This document shows positions 13,309 to 24,600 of a stretch of DNA of 64,000 bases, piece by piece. The notes beneath the pieces were generated by a model, which saw only the letters and a list, made by a program, of their open reading frames with translations, did not search any database and was not told the DNA's origin. Source of the stretch: Castor canadensis (Eukaryota > Chordata > Mammalia > Rodentia > Castoridae); contig NC_133396.1 in assembly GCF_047511655.1 (NCBI RefSeq), positions 133,433,490 to 133,497,489 on the forward strand. Direction: 5' to 3'. The position numbers and the translations under genes are program-made. Within the stretch, counting starts at the first letter, position 1, and each line of letters opens with the position of its first letter.

Positions 13309-15996
13309 CTGAAAAAAATCATAGTGACAATTTATTAACTACAGAGCAACTTGGCTTTTAGGGGTCTGCAATTTCTACTTAGATTTACAAATATCCATTT
13401 GTGCCCAATAGACCTAATAGTAAGTCTTAATCATATGTAAGGTTTCTTTTTCATGCAATTACTTTCTCTAATTTATTTTTATTCTAAATATTGGACTGAT
13501 ACAAATCAGTGGGGCATTACTTTTATTATAAGCAAATATATTTCAAGAGAAGTCGAGATTGAATTACATTGCATATGCAGTGGTGTGTGTATTTAATATG
13601 AATCAGAAGTTTGGAAATCTAGAAGCTATTTGCATGTTTGAATATTTTTTAAAATTTGCACTGCCATTTTAATAGCTTTTACACATAGTTATTGAAAACA
13701 CACTAGTACAGGTAAAACTTAAATAAAACTGATGGGAAATAAAACTCCTTAGATTCAAAATGGTTTATTCACACAAATTTAATAGGATATATCACAATTG
13801 TTTGGTCCATAAATATTTAGGGGAAATAGTTTCTATACAATGCATTTATCAATAAACAAAGAAACATGGACAATTTTGCTAGACCACTTACTGTACTATA
13901 AACACGAAGCTCAATATATAAGATTATTGAATTTATCAACTATATTTGAAAGAGTGCACAACTGCTTTCTATGACATGTTTGTCCTCTCTAACGGGATAC
14001 ACCATAAAAAGAGTTTCAGAAATAAGATGTAAAACAGTACAAAACTAGTGAGGTGTCAAAAGGACTTAAAACAGTTAATTTAACAAACAACACATATATC
14101 CTGATTTTTCACAAACTTACTTCCAAGTTATATCATAAGGCACATAGGAGAACTGAGTTATAATTAGTCTACTTAATAAAGTAGATCTATAGTACCATAT
14201 ATTGTTCTGTCAAAGAACAAAATTTATAAGTATCAATATTTTACCTGTAAAAGTGTGTTAATAAGATATCAGCCTTACCAAGGTTGTTTGGTCTGGTTAG
14301 TGGTAAATGCCCAAAATGTAATAGAAATATGAAAAGTCAAGATTTAAGCTCCATATAAGATGATAACCACACTTCCTAAATATATAATGGCAATCACACC
14401 TTTCTTCTGTTACAGTGTTAACTTATCTTCCATCATCTTTTTTTAAAAAATAAGCTACTTTCTGTGCTAATTTTCTAAAGACCCTGAGCAAAAGTTACAA
14501 TAATGCACTTTAATGTGGGCAGTGAACTGTCGATATGTAACCACACATTTATACAGCCAGAAGGACACCTTTAAAATCTATTAAATAGCCACTTAGACCA
14601 CCAAGGGAGATTTAAGGGGTCCAAAAAAGTGGAGAATATGTGCAAAGTTATTCTTAACAATCCACTAAAGCAAGACATAGATCTTGACTTCTTTTATTTA
14701 CTTTTTTTTAGGAAATTCACAATCTAATTGGTATTTAACTACAACAGAAGCATATAGATGAACATTCACCACTGCCCAGACCATTAAGATTTTACCTTAA
14801 ATTAAAAGAAAAAATGCTACTGTAAACTAGGAAATATATTCAGATCAGCATCCACAAGGCTTCTGAGTTTATCTACTTTTAAGACTAATAACTTCTAATC
14901 TCTAATGAAAGGTTTTTTGATACATAAACCAACCTGTGCCAAAACAAAATGAAACAGAACAAAATGGAGGAATTCTCATTGTTGGTATTAGTTTACTAAA
15001 TTGTTTTTTAAAATGAAAACATTATTCATATAGAATGCCAGATACAATATTATGGTACAGCTGAAGTCAATTAATAGGGCTATTAATTAAATTATACTGA
15101 TTTTTTTTGACTTCTTAAAAAATTATATTTTGCTTATTTCCATTTCCCCTAGGAAAAAGATAAGGTAGAAAGAATGGCTTCAGAGTTCTTTTCTTTTCTT
15201 TCTTTCTGTTTGTTGTTGTTGTTGTTGTTTGGTTTTTTTGCTTTAGGAGGTCAAAAGTATAGAATTTCAAATTCTATGTGGAATTTTCATGGACACACAG
15301 GGAATTTTTAAAATGTTGAAAACCAAGTAGCTGAGTAAAAAGTTTTGGAAAGTTGCACATTCCTGGAATAGATGTACTGCCTAGTTAACTATTACTATTT
15401 AAAATTGCTATTGTAAATGCTTCTGTTTAATCATATCCCTCCTGTGAACAAACAGTTCACAAGAAACTGAAATGCTCTATATTTTTTCAGTTTAAATTTT
15501 TTTAAATGTGAAGTCTTCAAAATTCTATAATCACACAATTGAAATATTTAAAAACTAATTATCTGCTTCATTATTAACCTAATCATTTAAGTGGGAATAT
15601 GATTTTTTGCCATCATTATACCACTCTTTTTTCCCCTGGAGAGGCTGGAAATAAGTAATATACAATTTTAAGAGGCACTTATTAGAATGATTCAAAAACT
15701 CCCCTTACCGACTGAAAGACCTAATTAGTTCTTTCTTAAAAAAAAAAAAAAAACTCCAAATACACTTTGTAGACAAAATATGTTCACTGAAAGGAAACAA
15801 TAAGCTAAACTCATTTGCCACGTGGCTGCAGATGCTACACACCAAGCTGTTATTTTTATTCCCCAAATATCTTGTGGGTTGGAAGAAGGAAAAAAAGAAA
15901 GTCTTGCAAATAATAAAATAATAATTAGAATAATAATAAAAAAAGAAGAGGCAGAATTTAATTAAAAGAAAGAAAGAAAAGAAAAGAAAATCAATG
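13309..15996 (-). other. LHX9 canonical 3' UTR and alpha-isoform intron
   Basis: AT-rich sequence between the canonical stop and the alpha exon. It serves as 3' UTR for the main transcript for an unknown distance and as intron for the alpha transcript. It holds a GTT repeat (about 15207-15231) and several A/T tracts, but no recognisable repeat family or gene. Confidence 0.6.
15855..15860 (-). terminator. Candidate proximal polyadenylation signal of canonical LHX9
   Basis: A minus-strand AATAAA occurs about 140 nt beyond the canonical stop. Several other AATAAA hexamers follow in this AT-rich stretch down to about 12.6 kb, so the real 3' end could be much further downstream. Without transcript data this one is only a candidate. 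Confidence 0.25.
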
Positions 15997-16254
15997 TTAG
16001 AAAAGGTTCGTTAAGGTAGTTTGTGAGGGGCTTCCGGGCTCCTGGCTGTCCATGTGAGAGGTCACGGATGTCACTACAGTGATAGAGGGATTGGTCAGGT
16101 CTGTTAAAGTGGTCGCAGTGCCGGGTGGAGTGAGAGCGCCGCTGTCAGCTGAGGGCGGGGCGGGAAGCGACGTGCCATCGGCCTTATCAACACCCCCATT
16201 CTCCTGCCGCAAAAGGTTCCTTCTGAATTTGGCTCGTGCGTTTTGGAACCAAAC
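15997..16254 (-). CDS. LHX9: LHX9 exon 5 (homeodomain helix 3 and C-terminus, canonical stop)
   Basis: After the acceptor ACTTGCAG-type site (AG at 16256-16255) the exon starts VWFQNARAKF, the recognition helix with the diagnostic WFQN tetrapeptide, and continues for 85 residues to LTNLF and TAA at 15999-15997. The tail is rich in Ser, Thr and Pro, as in vertebrate LHX9. The upstream open reading in the same frame (to 16602) lies in the intron and is not coding. The 3' UTR begins at 15996; its end was not determined. Confidence 0.97.
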   Translation of the reverse strand, partial: VWFQNARAKFRRNLLRQENGGVDKADGTSLPAPPSADSGALTPPGTATTLTDLTNPSITVVTSVTSHMDSQEPGSPSQTTLTNLF

Positions 16255-19200
16255 CTGCAAACCAATCCCAATGGATTTCTTTACCGATTTTTTTTTTATA
16301 CTTTTCTCTTTCTCTCTCTCTCTTCCTTTTGTTTTGTTTTGTTTTTTCTTCCTTATTCGTTTTTGTAAATCTATTTCTTTTGAATATAATTGTTTTTCTT
16401 GGGAGGAAAAGATCTTTTTTCTCTCTCTTGGAAAACAGAGTAATTCAAGATATACTACAGATTTATTCTTTCTCAACTGTTCATATTCCCCTCCCAGCAT
16501 TAACAAGTGCCACTTGGGACAACTGATATGTAAGTGGAAATACAATGGAAGTGAAGGCACAGGGATAAACGGGGTGGGAGTGGGGGAGAAATGCGTCCTC
16601 ATTCCTCTGACTGATGTCTTTGGAGAATGTGGAGGAGTGGGGCCACTACAAGTATCACGAAGGAAGCACTACTGTAAACTGAACATTGCTGGAACAGGGT
16701 TTAAGCTGATCTTGAGTCTGACACCTAGAAAATATTGTTCAGACAGGAAAAACTCTTCCAGGACCACAGACTCAAACAGCTGGAAACTGTGCATCAGAAT
16801 TTAGTCTACAGATTATCACTGAGGGGACTGCATGGGACTCACAGCCACCCATTATAATTTTGTAGTTACATCTTATACCATGATGAGTTGAGGGAAGCAA
16901 CTGGATAGCACAACTCAGTTTCGTAATTATGATTTGTAAAAATGGCAAAAAAAAAAAACTCGCTCCAATTGGTTGCTGAGACACTAGCCAAACTTTTTGT
17001 TGTTGTTGTCTTTTCAGGAGTTGGGGGGTCGGGGAAGGTGCACCTGAACTTGGAAGGTAGTGACATGTGGATGGGTTTGCTGAAGTGCGACTGCAGTGGA
17101 TCCCTCAGAAATCGGTGCACTGAAGCCAGAGTGAATGTTAATCTCTAGAGCATGGCTCCTGCCAGCACCGTTTGCATGTGAACAGCAGTGAGGCCCCTGG
17201 CTTGGGGGACTCCTCGTCTGCAGGGAGAATGTGGCTGTACCTTAAAAGACCCTAGATCTCTCTTTGAGTACCCTCCAGGAAGCTCCCTGCAAAATCTGAG
17301 TGTACCCTGTTGGGAAATAACTAAGATAAACTAGTAAGAGTCAGAAGAGGAAATATCCACCATATCAAGATCATCAGGGAAGGGACCTATTTCCTGGCAA
17401 GGGAAGGGAGATGCACGCACAGCCAATGATGGAAGTGTCTTACCTGCAAAACTCTTTTGGTCAGGCCCGTTTTCTGAGCAAGCTGCTTGAGGTCCTTGGC
17501 GTCCGGATTGTGGTTGATGGCAAAATAGGATTTCATGGTCCGGAGCTGGTGGTGCTTGAAGGAGGTGCGCATGCGCTTGGTCTTCTGCGAGGGTGGGTAA
17601 GGCTGCTGGTCCCGGTCCAGGTGGTCTGCCTCATTCTCGTTACAACCTGTTGCAGTAAGAAGCGAGCAAACAACTGCTGAGTGGAAACTCCTGCAATGGT
17701 TGGGAACATTCAGGCTATGTGAAACTGTAGCAACAGATAATAAAGCAACAGAGAAAAAGGCTGCCAACCCAATTACGAACACTATCTAGACAAAAGGAAA
17801 GAACATAATTGCCAAAGCTAGCTAACCTAACTGAAGTTTACATAATAGACAAATGTTGCATAAATCCTGTATTTTGCTTAGTGCTTAGAAAAATGAATAA
17901 ACTGTGAGAAATGGGTGTGGGAGACACCTCCAAGAGCAGAAGGAAGAAACCCTTTTCTAATACATTTCTGAACATCAGCGTCCCATTGTCCACATTCACA
18001 ATGTTTGAGACTCTATATTTTGCCTGTGTTTCTGGACTGATATGTATTATCTGAAGGCACTGATTTTTATCATGAAGATATGGCAAACGAATATTTCAGC
18101 TCTCAAATTTGAAATTCTCTGAGAGCCCACCAACTAAGGAAGAATCTAAGTCACTTTGAACTTTAAGGATTGTTTTACATATTTCTAGAGCTTTCTTGAT
18201 CAGGAAAAAGAAAATGAGAAAGGGGAGACATTAGAAAAAAATGGCAAATCTATGTAATCATAAGAATATTATTTTTTATAATTTTTAGCTATAACTAGTT
18301 ATCATAGGGCTATATCGGAAAGAAAAATACTTTTCCCCTGGAGTTATTCTAATAAATATTTCTGAAAGAGAATGAACCTTGCCTAAAGTGCTCCCCATAG
18401 CTCACAGAAGGGAGAATGACAGTGCTTCTTTCTAAGCAGATCTTGGTTCCTTTCCTTTGGATGTGTGGGAGCAGGGAGTGAGCTCTGCCCCTGAATGGTC
18501 CAGCAGAGAGAAGATAGCAATCTTCTCTCCTCCTCTTAAGCCCTCAATTGGCACTATGGGGGAAACAAGCCAACCTTTGAAATGAGCTAAAAGTCATCAT
18601 CCCCAGGATCTAAGGCTGCACATTGAAATGCTCATTTCCTAAAACCTAGTGGCTCTACTGAGGACATGTGATTGCTGATTTTGCTAAACATTTACTGATT
18701 CAACCAACTTTGCAAACTCAAGGGGCATGACATTTTTTTCTTTAAACCCTTATTTCATATATTTATCTGATGTGCATTTATATCTGACCATCCTGTGTTT
18801 TATAAACTATTTAAAATCAACCTGATCATGTTACTCAGCAGAGAAAAAAACTTGTATCTTGAAACAATAAGGTATCCCTTAATATGACCTCTTCTATTCT
18901 CCTTTTAAAAAGTGGCCTGCCTGCTATGCTCTGGTTACACTTACTTTTAAAAAAATCCAGATGATATCTATATTCATATATCTATATCTATATTCAGCAG
19001 ATCAGAACATATATGGAAACAAAAAAGTTTTATAATCATCAGCTAGAAGACCATCTGCATGTAAAACTCACTCAATAAGAAATTCTCCCTAATGAAGGAA
19101 AATTAAGCATGAATTAATGTCTCCTTGGCTTGTATTTCCATGAGATTCATCAGTGGGAAGACATACTTTAGCAAAAGAGCAGATGGCAGGTGAGTTCTTT

Positions 19201-21577
19201 GAGGAGAACGACTGAATTATATTCACGTTTGGCTCCCCGGAGTCAACCATAAGGCCAGGAACCCAACAAGCACTCAATGAAGACTTTAAGCCCTTTGTTC
19301 ATCAATAAAATTACAAGGGAATATTAATGCAAAATCAAATCATCTTGGAATGGAATCCAAATCATATATATACATTCAAACACTAAACATAGCTTCTCAA
19401 ACCCATCAGTATTGTAACACATACCCAGAGATAACTTTACATTTTATCCTATTTCAGCCCAGTGGGGATATGTCAAGTTCAAATAGTCTACAGAATTGCA
19501 CTTTTGTATCCTGAAATGGATGAAACAGCATCCCATGACCCACTATAAAACTATACTTATATCCAGTAAACTGAGCCATATGTCACAACCAGATTATAAA
19601 TGTACCATGACAAAACGGTCAAACAACGCTTGTTAGTCATTGGAGGCTTCTTCAGATAAGCTCTCATTCCTTTCATATGTGAGTAACTTTTCCTGAACAA
19701 CACATCAAATTGAATATTACACTTGGGAGAGAAGCCTTAGCACGATGTTTAAATAATGCCCTTATCGTTCATCTCCCCCATGGTAATATTTCTTAGAAAT
19801 GAATATGATCCCCAACTTAGCTATATAATCATTAGTCTTTCAAATGAATTTTATGAAAAATAATTGTAGCCAGATTTGATGATACTGATTTCCTGAATAT
19901 GTACTCTGTGTTAATTATTGCTGATTTAAAACTCAGCAGAGCATTTCAGAGCACTAAATACAATTATAGGCCTTGTTTCCACATGAAGTACACAATTCAG
20001 TGTGTAAGATGAGTTGTCAGGTATGTATCAAACAAATATTACCACATACGATTTTCACGTGTCTATGTTAGCACTTGTATTGTGCAGCTTAATAGAGAAA
20101 TCTATTTCTTTCACAGAGTAAGTCAGTTCATTATCTTAGGTTATCTGTGTTTAATGATAAATGCGTTACGTAAACTTGAAGTGACTGGGTTTCCCCACCA
20201 GCTATTTCTAAGCCTTAGGGGTATTCTCCCCTAAATAATGAGGTCAAATAGGTAAATTGTGTCAGACTTCCACCTGTAAGTACATATCTGGCATTATTAA
20301 AATCATGAGATGATCTAAACATTTTATTTTCAGTCATTTATAATATGGTCACTATCCAACATGAGTTTCTGTTCAGGTTACAAATCTTCTGAGAATTTAC
20401 TGATTCCTGGGAGACCACTAGGGGTCAGTGCCAGGCTAATTTACAATCCAGAGACTTAGAAGTTTGGGTAGAAAGAAACTAAAGAAAGAAGATTTTGAGA
20501 AATGACAAAAATTGAGTCTCTTAATTAGTGCTAAATTATCCATGTAGGAGCCTTCTATCCTAAACTAAATCTCACCTCGGTAAGGGTTTATTTCCATTAA
20601 GTATTTCAGATAAACTTTCCGTGTCTCTTTCTGAAATATCTGCCTGATTAATTTGCACAAAAAGGTAGAAACTAAATGAGAGACATTGTCATTAAGAGGC
20701 ATTTGACTTGTATAGAGCACTGACTGGGCCAAGTTTCACATCTTTGAGAGTCTTTGAATCGAAAACATGTTTTGTGCAAAGGTTTTTGAAAACATCCCTG
20801 TGTAAAGTAAATTATATTTTGGTTCATAGTAATGTTACCCTTTCTGAAACTTCACATTTGAGCAGAAATGGTGGTGTAAAATCCAAGGAAGGCTAAGATG
20901 ATGAGTTATATTTTTGGGTTCACTTATTTTCTACATTTTAACATGCACTTGATTTATTGAAGGGTTGCTTTACAGTGTCATGTAACAAACTGGGATTTTA
21001 GGTCATAAAGATTTTTTTAATGGAGGTGTTGATTTCTGATTAGGCATTTTTTTTACCAATTCCTCTAGATTATTTTCACATAATCTTAAAGAAATATATA
21101 CTATTTACTCCTATGCCTGGGAAAACTCTGGAATGAATGCAGTGGGTGTTGGAAGGCTGGTAGGACTAGTGATGTACAAACTCTTGGGCGTGGGGCTCAG
21201 CAACTTTTCCTTCTTTCAAGAACAAGACAACTTTCTCAACGACTTACAACAGGACTAATTTGCAAACTAAAAATCTAAATTGCTCAGGAGATTTTCATTC
21301 TTTTTAAGAAATGTATTTGTACTCTACTTCTCTTTAGAGAAGAAAAGCTAAATTCTACTGTTTTTAAAGCTCCTCAGATCTTTCTAACAGAAAGTAAGAT
21401 CCAAGGAAAAATCAAATCTAGTTAATTAGATTACATTTACAAGGGAAAGGCCAGGCTTGCCCGAAGTTTGGCTAGAAATCTCCAACCCTCTGTACTTTAT
21501 CTGGCGGGTGGAGCGATGCCCTCTCTCCAAAGGACTTCCTGGTTATGGATTAGTCTCAGAGTCAGTCAGTCTCTCTC

Positions 21578-21613
<36 letters not shown>

Positions 21614-24600
21614 GGGCGTTGAGGTCTTGGTGAGTGGCTCAAGATTCCAATGTCATTTTCTATTAATAAAGAACAATTAGTGCCCTGCCTGTCCCCCCCC
21701 CCCCCGTTCCTCCCCCCCCCCCCGGGGACCAAGCATCAAAGGAGATGAAGTAAGTGCACTGGGCAAAGTGGCCCCTAACCAAAGCTGCTGTTCCAGCGCA
21801 GCAGGGGCCAAGGCCGCCTGCACCAGCTGCTGAGGGTTGGCAAAACCTGGGGCTGCCTGCTGCCCTCACATCCGCCCATCCCAGTGGAGTCTGTTTAGAG
21901 CCAGCAGCCCTTTTCCCCTCATCCAGTGGCCCTGGCATGAGCCAGCTAGAGAGAAATGCAGCCTCACTGGGCTCCGCATCTCCACTCTACCCTGTGCCTT
22001 CCCAGAATGGATTCCCTGACTTCAGTGAGAAAGATAATCCTGGGAGAGAACCTAGAAGAGCTCTTGGGGAGTGCCTGCTCATCCTGCTGGCTTCCCTAGA
22101 AAACTCAGAACAGGACTTAGTTCTAGCATTCACACTGCCTGTGAGACCTTGAGCACTCACTTAACCTGCTGGATATTATTCCTTTATTACTGAACTATAT
22201 AACACCACTCACCATACCTAGCACTGGGGACTAAAAGAGAAAAGCAGACACAATATGTGTTCTGAGTACCCACACTTTACCAGAGTACCTGGATGCTCAT
22301 GGTAACAAAAGTGTTCTTGTCACAAGAAGGAGATTTTCAAAGTCCCTTTCAACAGAATGGTCTCCCCTGGCCTGAGTTTAAGCTTGCTGAATTCCCAGAC
22401 AGGGGACATGAGCAACTAAGGGCCTTAGGCTTGGAAAAAATTAGCCAGAACTTTCTGGAACCCCCTTTAACAGTGGCTGAGGCTGAAGCGAAGGTCTGTC
22501 CTACTCAGTAAGATTTTGATCTTTGAGACTATCAACATCACATGGGGCAGGACACAGACTATCAACAAATTGATAAATGAATGTGAGACAGAGAGATAAA
22601 TGATAGGTGTGTCCCCCCAAAGCAAGGAGGAAAGTGGTGCTCTCAACCTACTGCCTGTATTTTGTTTTTAATTGAGAGAAGGCAGAAGAACAAACGGTGA
22701 AGCCTGAGACACCACTAAGCCCCCTCAGTGGACCTGGAGTTCCTTTGGTTGGCTGGACTCTGGATCACACAGGGAACAAGGAGGCTGAATGGATTCCCTG
22801 ACCCACCAGAACCACAGACCAGCTCATCTGTGGGGAGTGATTCCCACCCCTAGGGCTGCTAGGGATTCAATTTTTCAACACTCTTGCCAACTGTGCCGCT
22901 GATTAACTTTGAGCTGGTGACCACAGTCTCTGCCCCCTCTAGACAGACCTGGGTTTGGCTCCGAAGTGTTTTTTTCTGTTTTGTTTTTTTGAGGAAAATC
23001 TCCTCCAGGATTTATAATTTGGCTTCCACAAAGGAATTGCCCTGGGGCTGTTTTGCTCCAACTGGGGCCAGAAACTAATGGCTCATTAACTAATGGGCAA
23101 CAAGGATTTGGCTCTGCCTGTTTGAGGGAAGTCACTACAGCCCTATGGTTATGTGTGTTTTTGCACAACCTCAGTGAAGTGTCACTCCTCCCTTTCCCTC
23201 TCCTGTTCTCTTCCTTCTTTCTCCCTCTTGCTCTTCCTTCAGCCTGAGAGCGGGTTGTGGTGAGAGCAGGTGAATGTTGGGCAAAGCACCCTCTTGCAGC
23301 GGGATCTTGGACGGAACCGGCTGCTGCGCGGGATCCTCTCTGGCAGCGGAAGGCAGGGCTGCCAGGGCAGGTAAGAGGCAGGGCCCACCTGAGTTGTAAT
23401 TGACGATGTCCACTCCCAGCGCTGGGCTCTTCCGCTTCCGGGGCCGCCCCTTCTGCACGGTGCCGGTGCCGTTGAAGTAAGGCAAGGCCAAGCCGCCGCT
23501 CTTGGCCGCCAGCTCCGTGTAGCTCAGCTGCGGTGGATACTCCCCTTGCAAGAGGGTCTCGAAGTGGGCGCGGCAGTACACCAGGCTGTCCTTCATGCCG
23601 AAATGGTCGCCCGTGGTCAGAGTCTTGTTGCAGGTGGAGCAGGTGAAGCAGCTCAGGTGGTAGACAGAGTCTCGGGCGCGCATAACCATCTCGGAGGCGG
23701 AAATGCCAAGGTGGCAGCGGGCACATCTCTGCACAGAGAACCTTCTGGAAGCAAACAGAAGAGTCAGGGTGCTGACTGATGCAAGGAAGGTCTACCTCCC
23801 AGCCCAGCACCTGGGACGGGTCTGCAGTGACCAAAGACTGAGATCCTGGAGGACTCCAGGACAAGACACTTTGTTGGGCCCATCAATTTTATTTGCTAAT
23901 TGAATTCTTCTGGTTCTGATGAGCCAGGACAAAAATCCTTACGTTAAAGTTAGAAGAATCGGGTACTAAGCTTCAGTTTCTTTCTCTACAAAGTGAAGAT
24001 TTAAAAAAAAATCAGAAAGAAAGCAAAACAAACACTGGCCTAGCTAATTCAGAGCGCTATTGAAAGGACACGCAATTGCAATGCAAATGAACGGCTTCGT
24101 CAAAACATTCTATGGATGACGGAATATATTATTTCTTCTGCATGTGTGAGTGTGCCTGAAAACAGACAGCCCCAGAATGTGACCATTTTGTAGAAGAAAA
24201 AGTTATTGTTCTAAACCACTTCTCTTGCTTCTCCTGAGCGCAAAGCTAGGTCACTTGCACATATTCTCTCTTCCCCAGTCCAGAAACTGGGAAGATTCAA
24301 TAAACACGCTTGCTGCTGAATTTTTTTCTCTCGTCTGCTTCTAACTAGTGGTAAAGGGAACTGGGTGACTTGAGTTTTAGCGATGGCGTTCATTCCTTTC
24401 TCATAGTCCTTTACAAGGTCAACTGCCATCCACCCGGTTGCTGCTGCCCTGGCCACTAGTTCAATGTCAAGGCAAGGAAGTTGCCCAGTTTGTGGGAAGC
24501 GAGGAGGAGAAAAAAAAAAGAAAAGAAAAAAATCTCTCAAGTCTTGTACGAAGACCCGTCCATTTACTCATCCCCAAATTTCTCCAGGTTTTGCCAATCC

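Larger units (their letters stand above)
17647..23388 (-). other. LHX9 intron 3
   Basis: A 5.7-kb intron between the LIM2 exon and the homeodomain exon. It is AT-rich up to about 21.4 kb, then GC-rich near exon 3. It holds a CT repeat (21570-21609), a poly-C tract and a CTCF-like motif. No SINE or LINE was recognised over its whole length, notable given how dense repeats are elsewhere. No other exon was recognised. Confidence 0.8.

Noticed and set aside
16079-16804. 241-codon plus-strand open frame across LHX9 exon 5
   Set aside because: Antisense shadow of the coding exon extended by T-rich intron; the translation is low complexity (phenylalanine-rich) and has no domain.
17566-17576. Perfect NRF1-like palindrome TGCGCATGCGC
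   Set aside because: It lies in coding exon 4 of LHX9 and encodes the conserved Arg-Met-Arg of the homeodomain arm, so protein conservation explains it.
22875-23864. 329-codon minus-strand open frame overlapping LHX9 exon 3
   Set aside because: It is in a different frame from the LIM2 exon, Arg/Pro-rich from GC content, and has no recognisable domain. The true frame is the one with the LIM zinc ligands.
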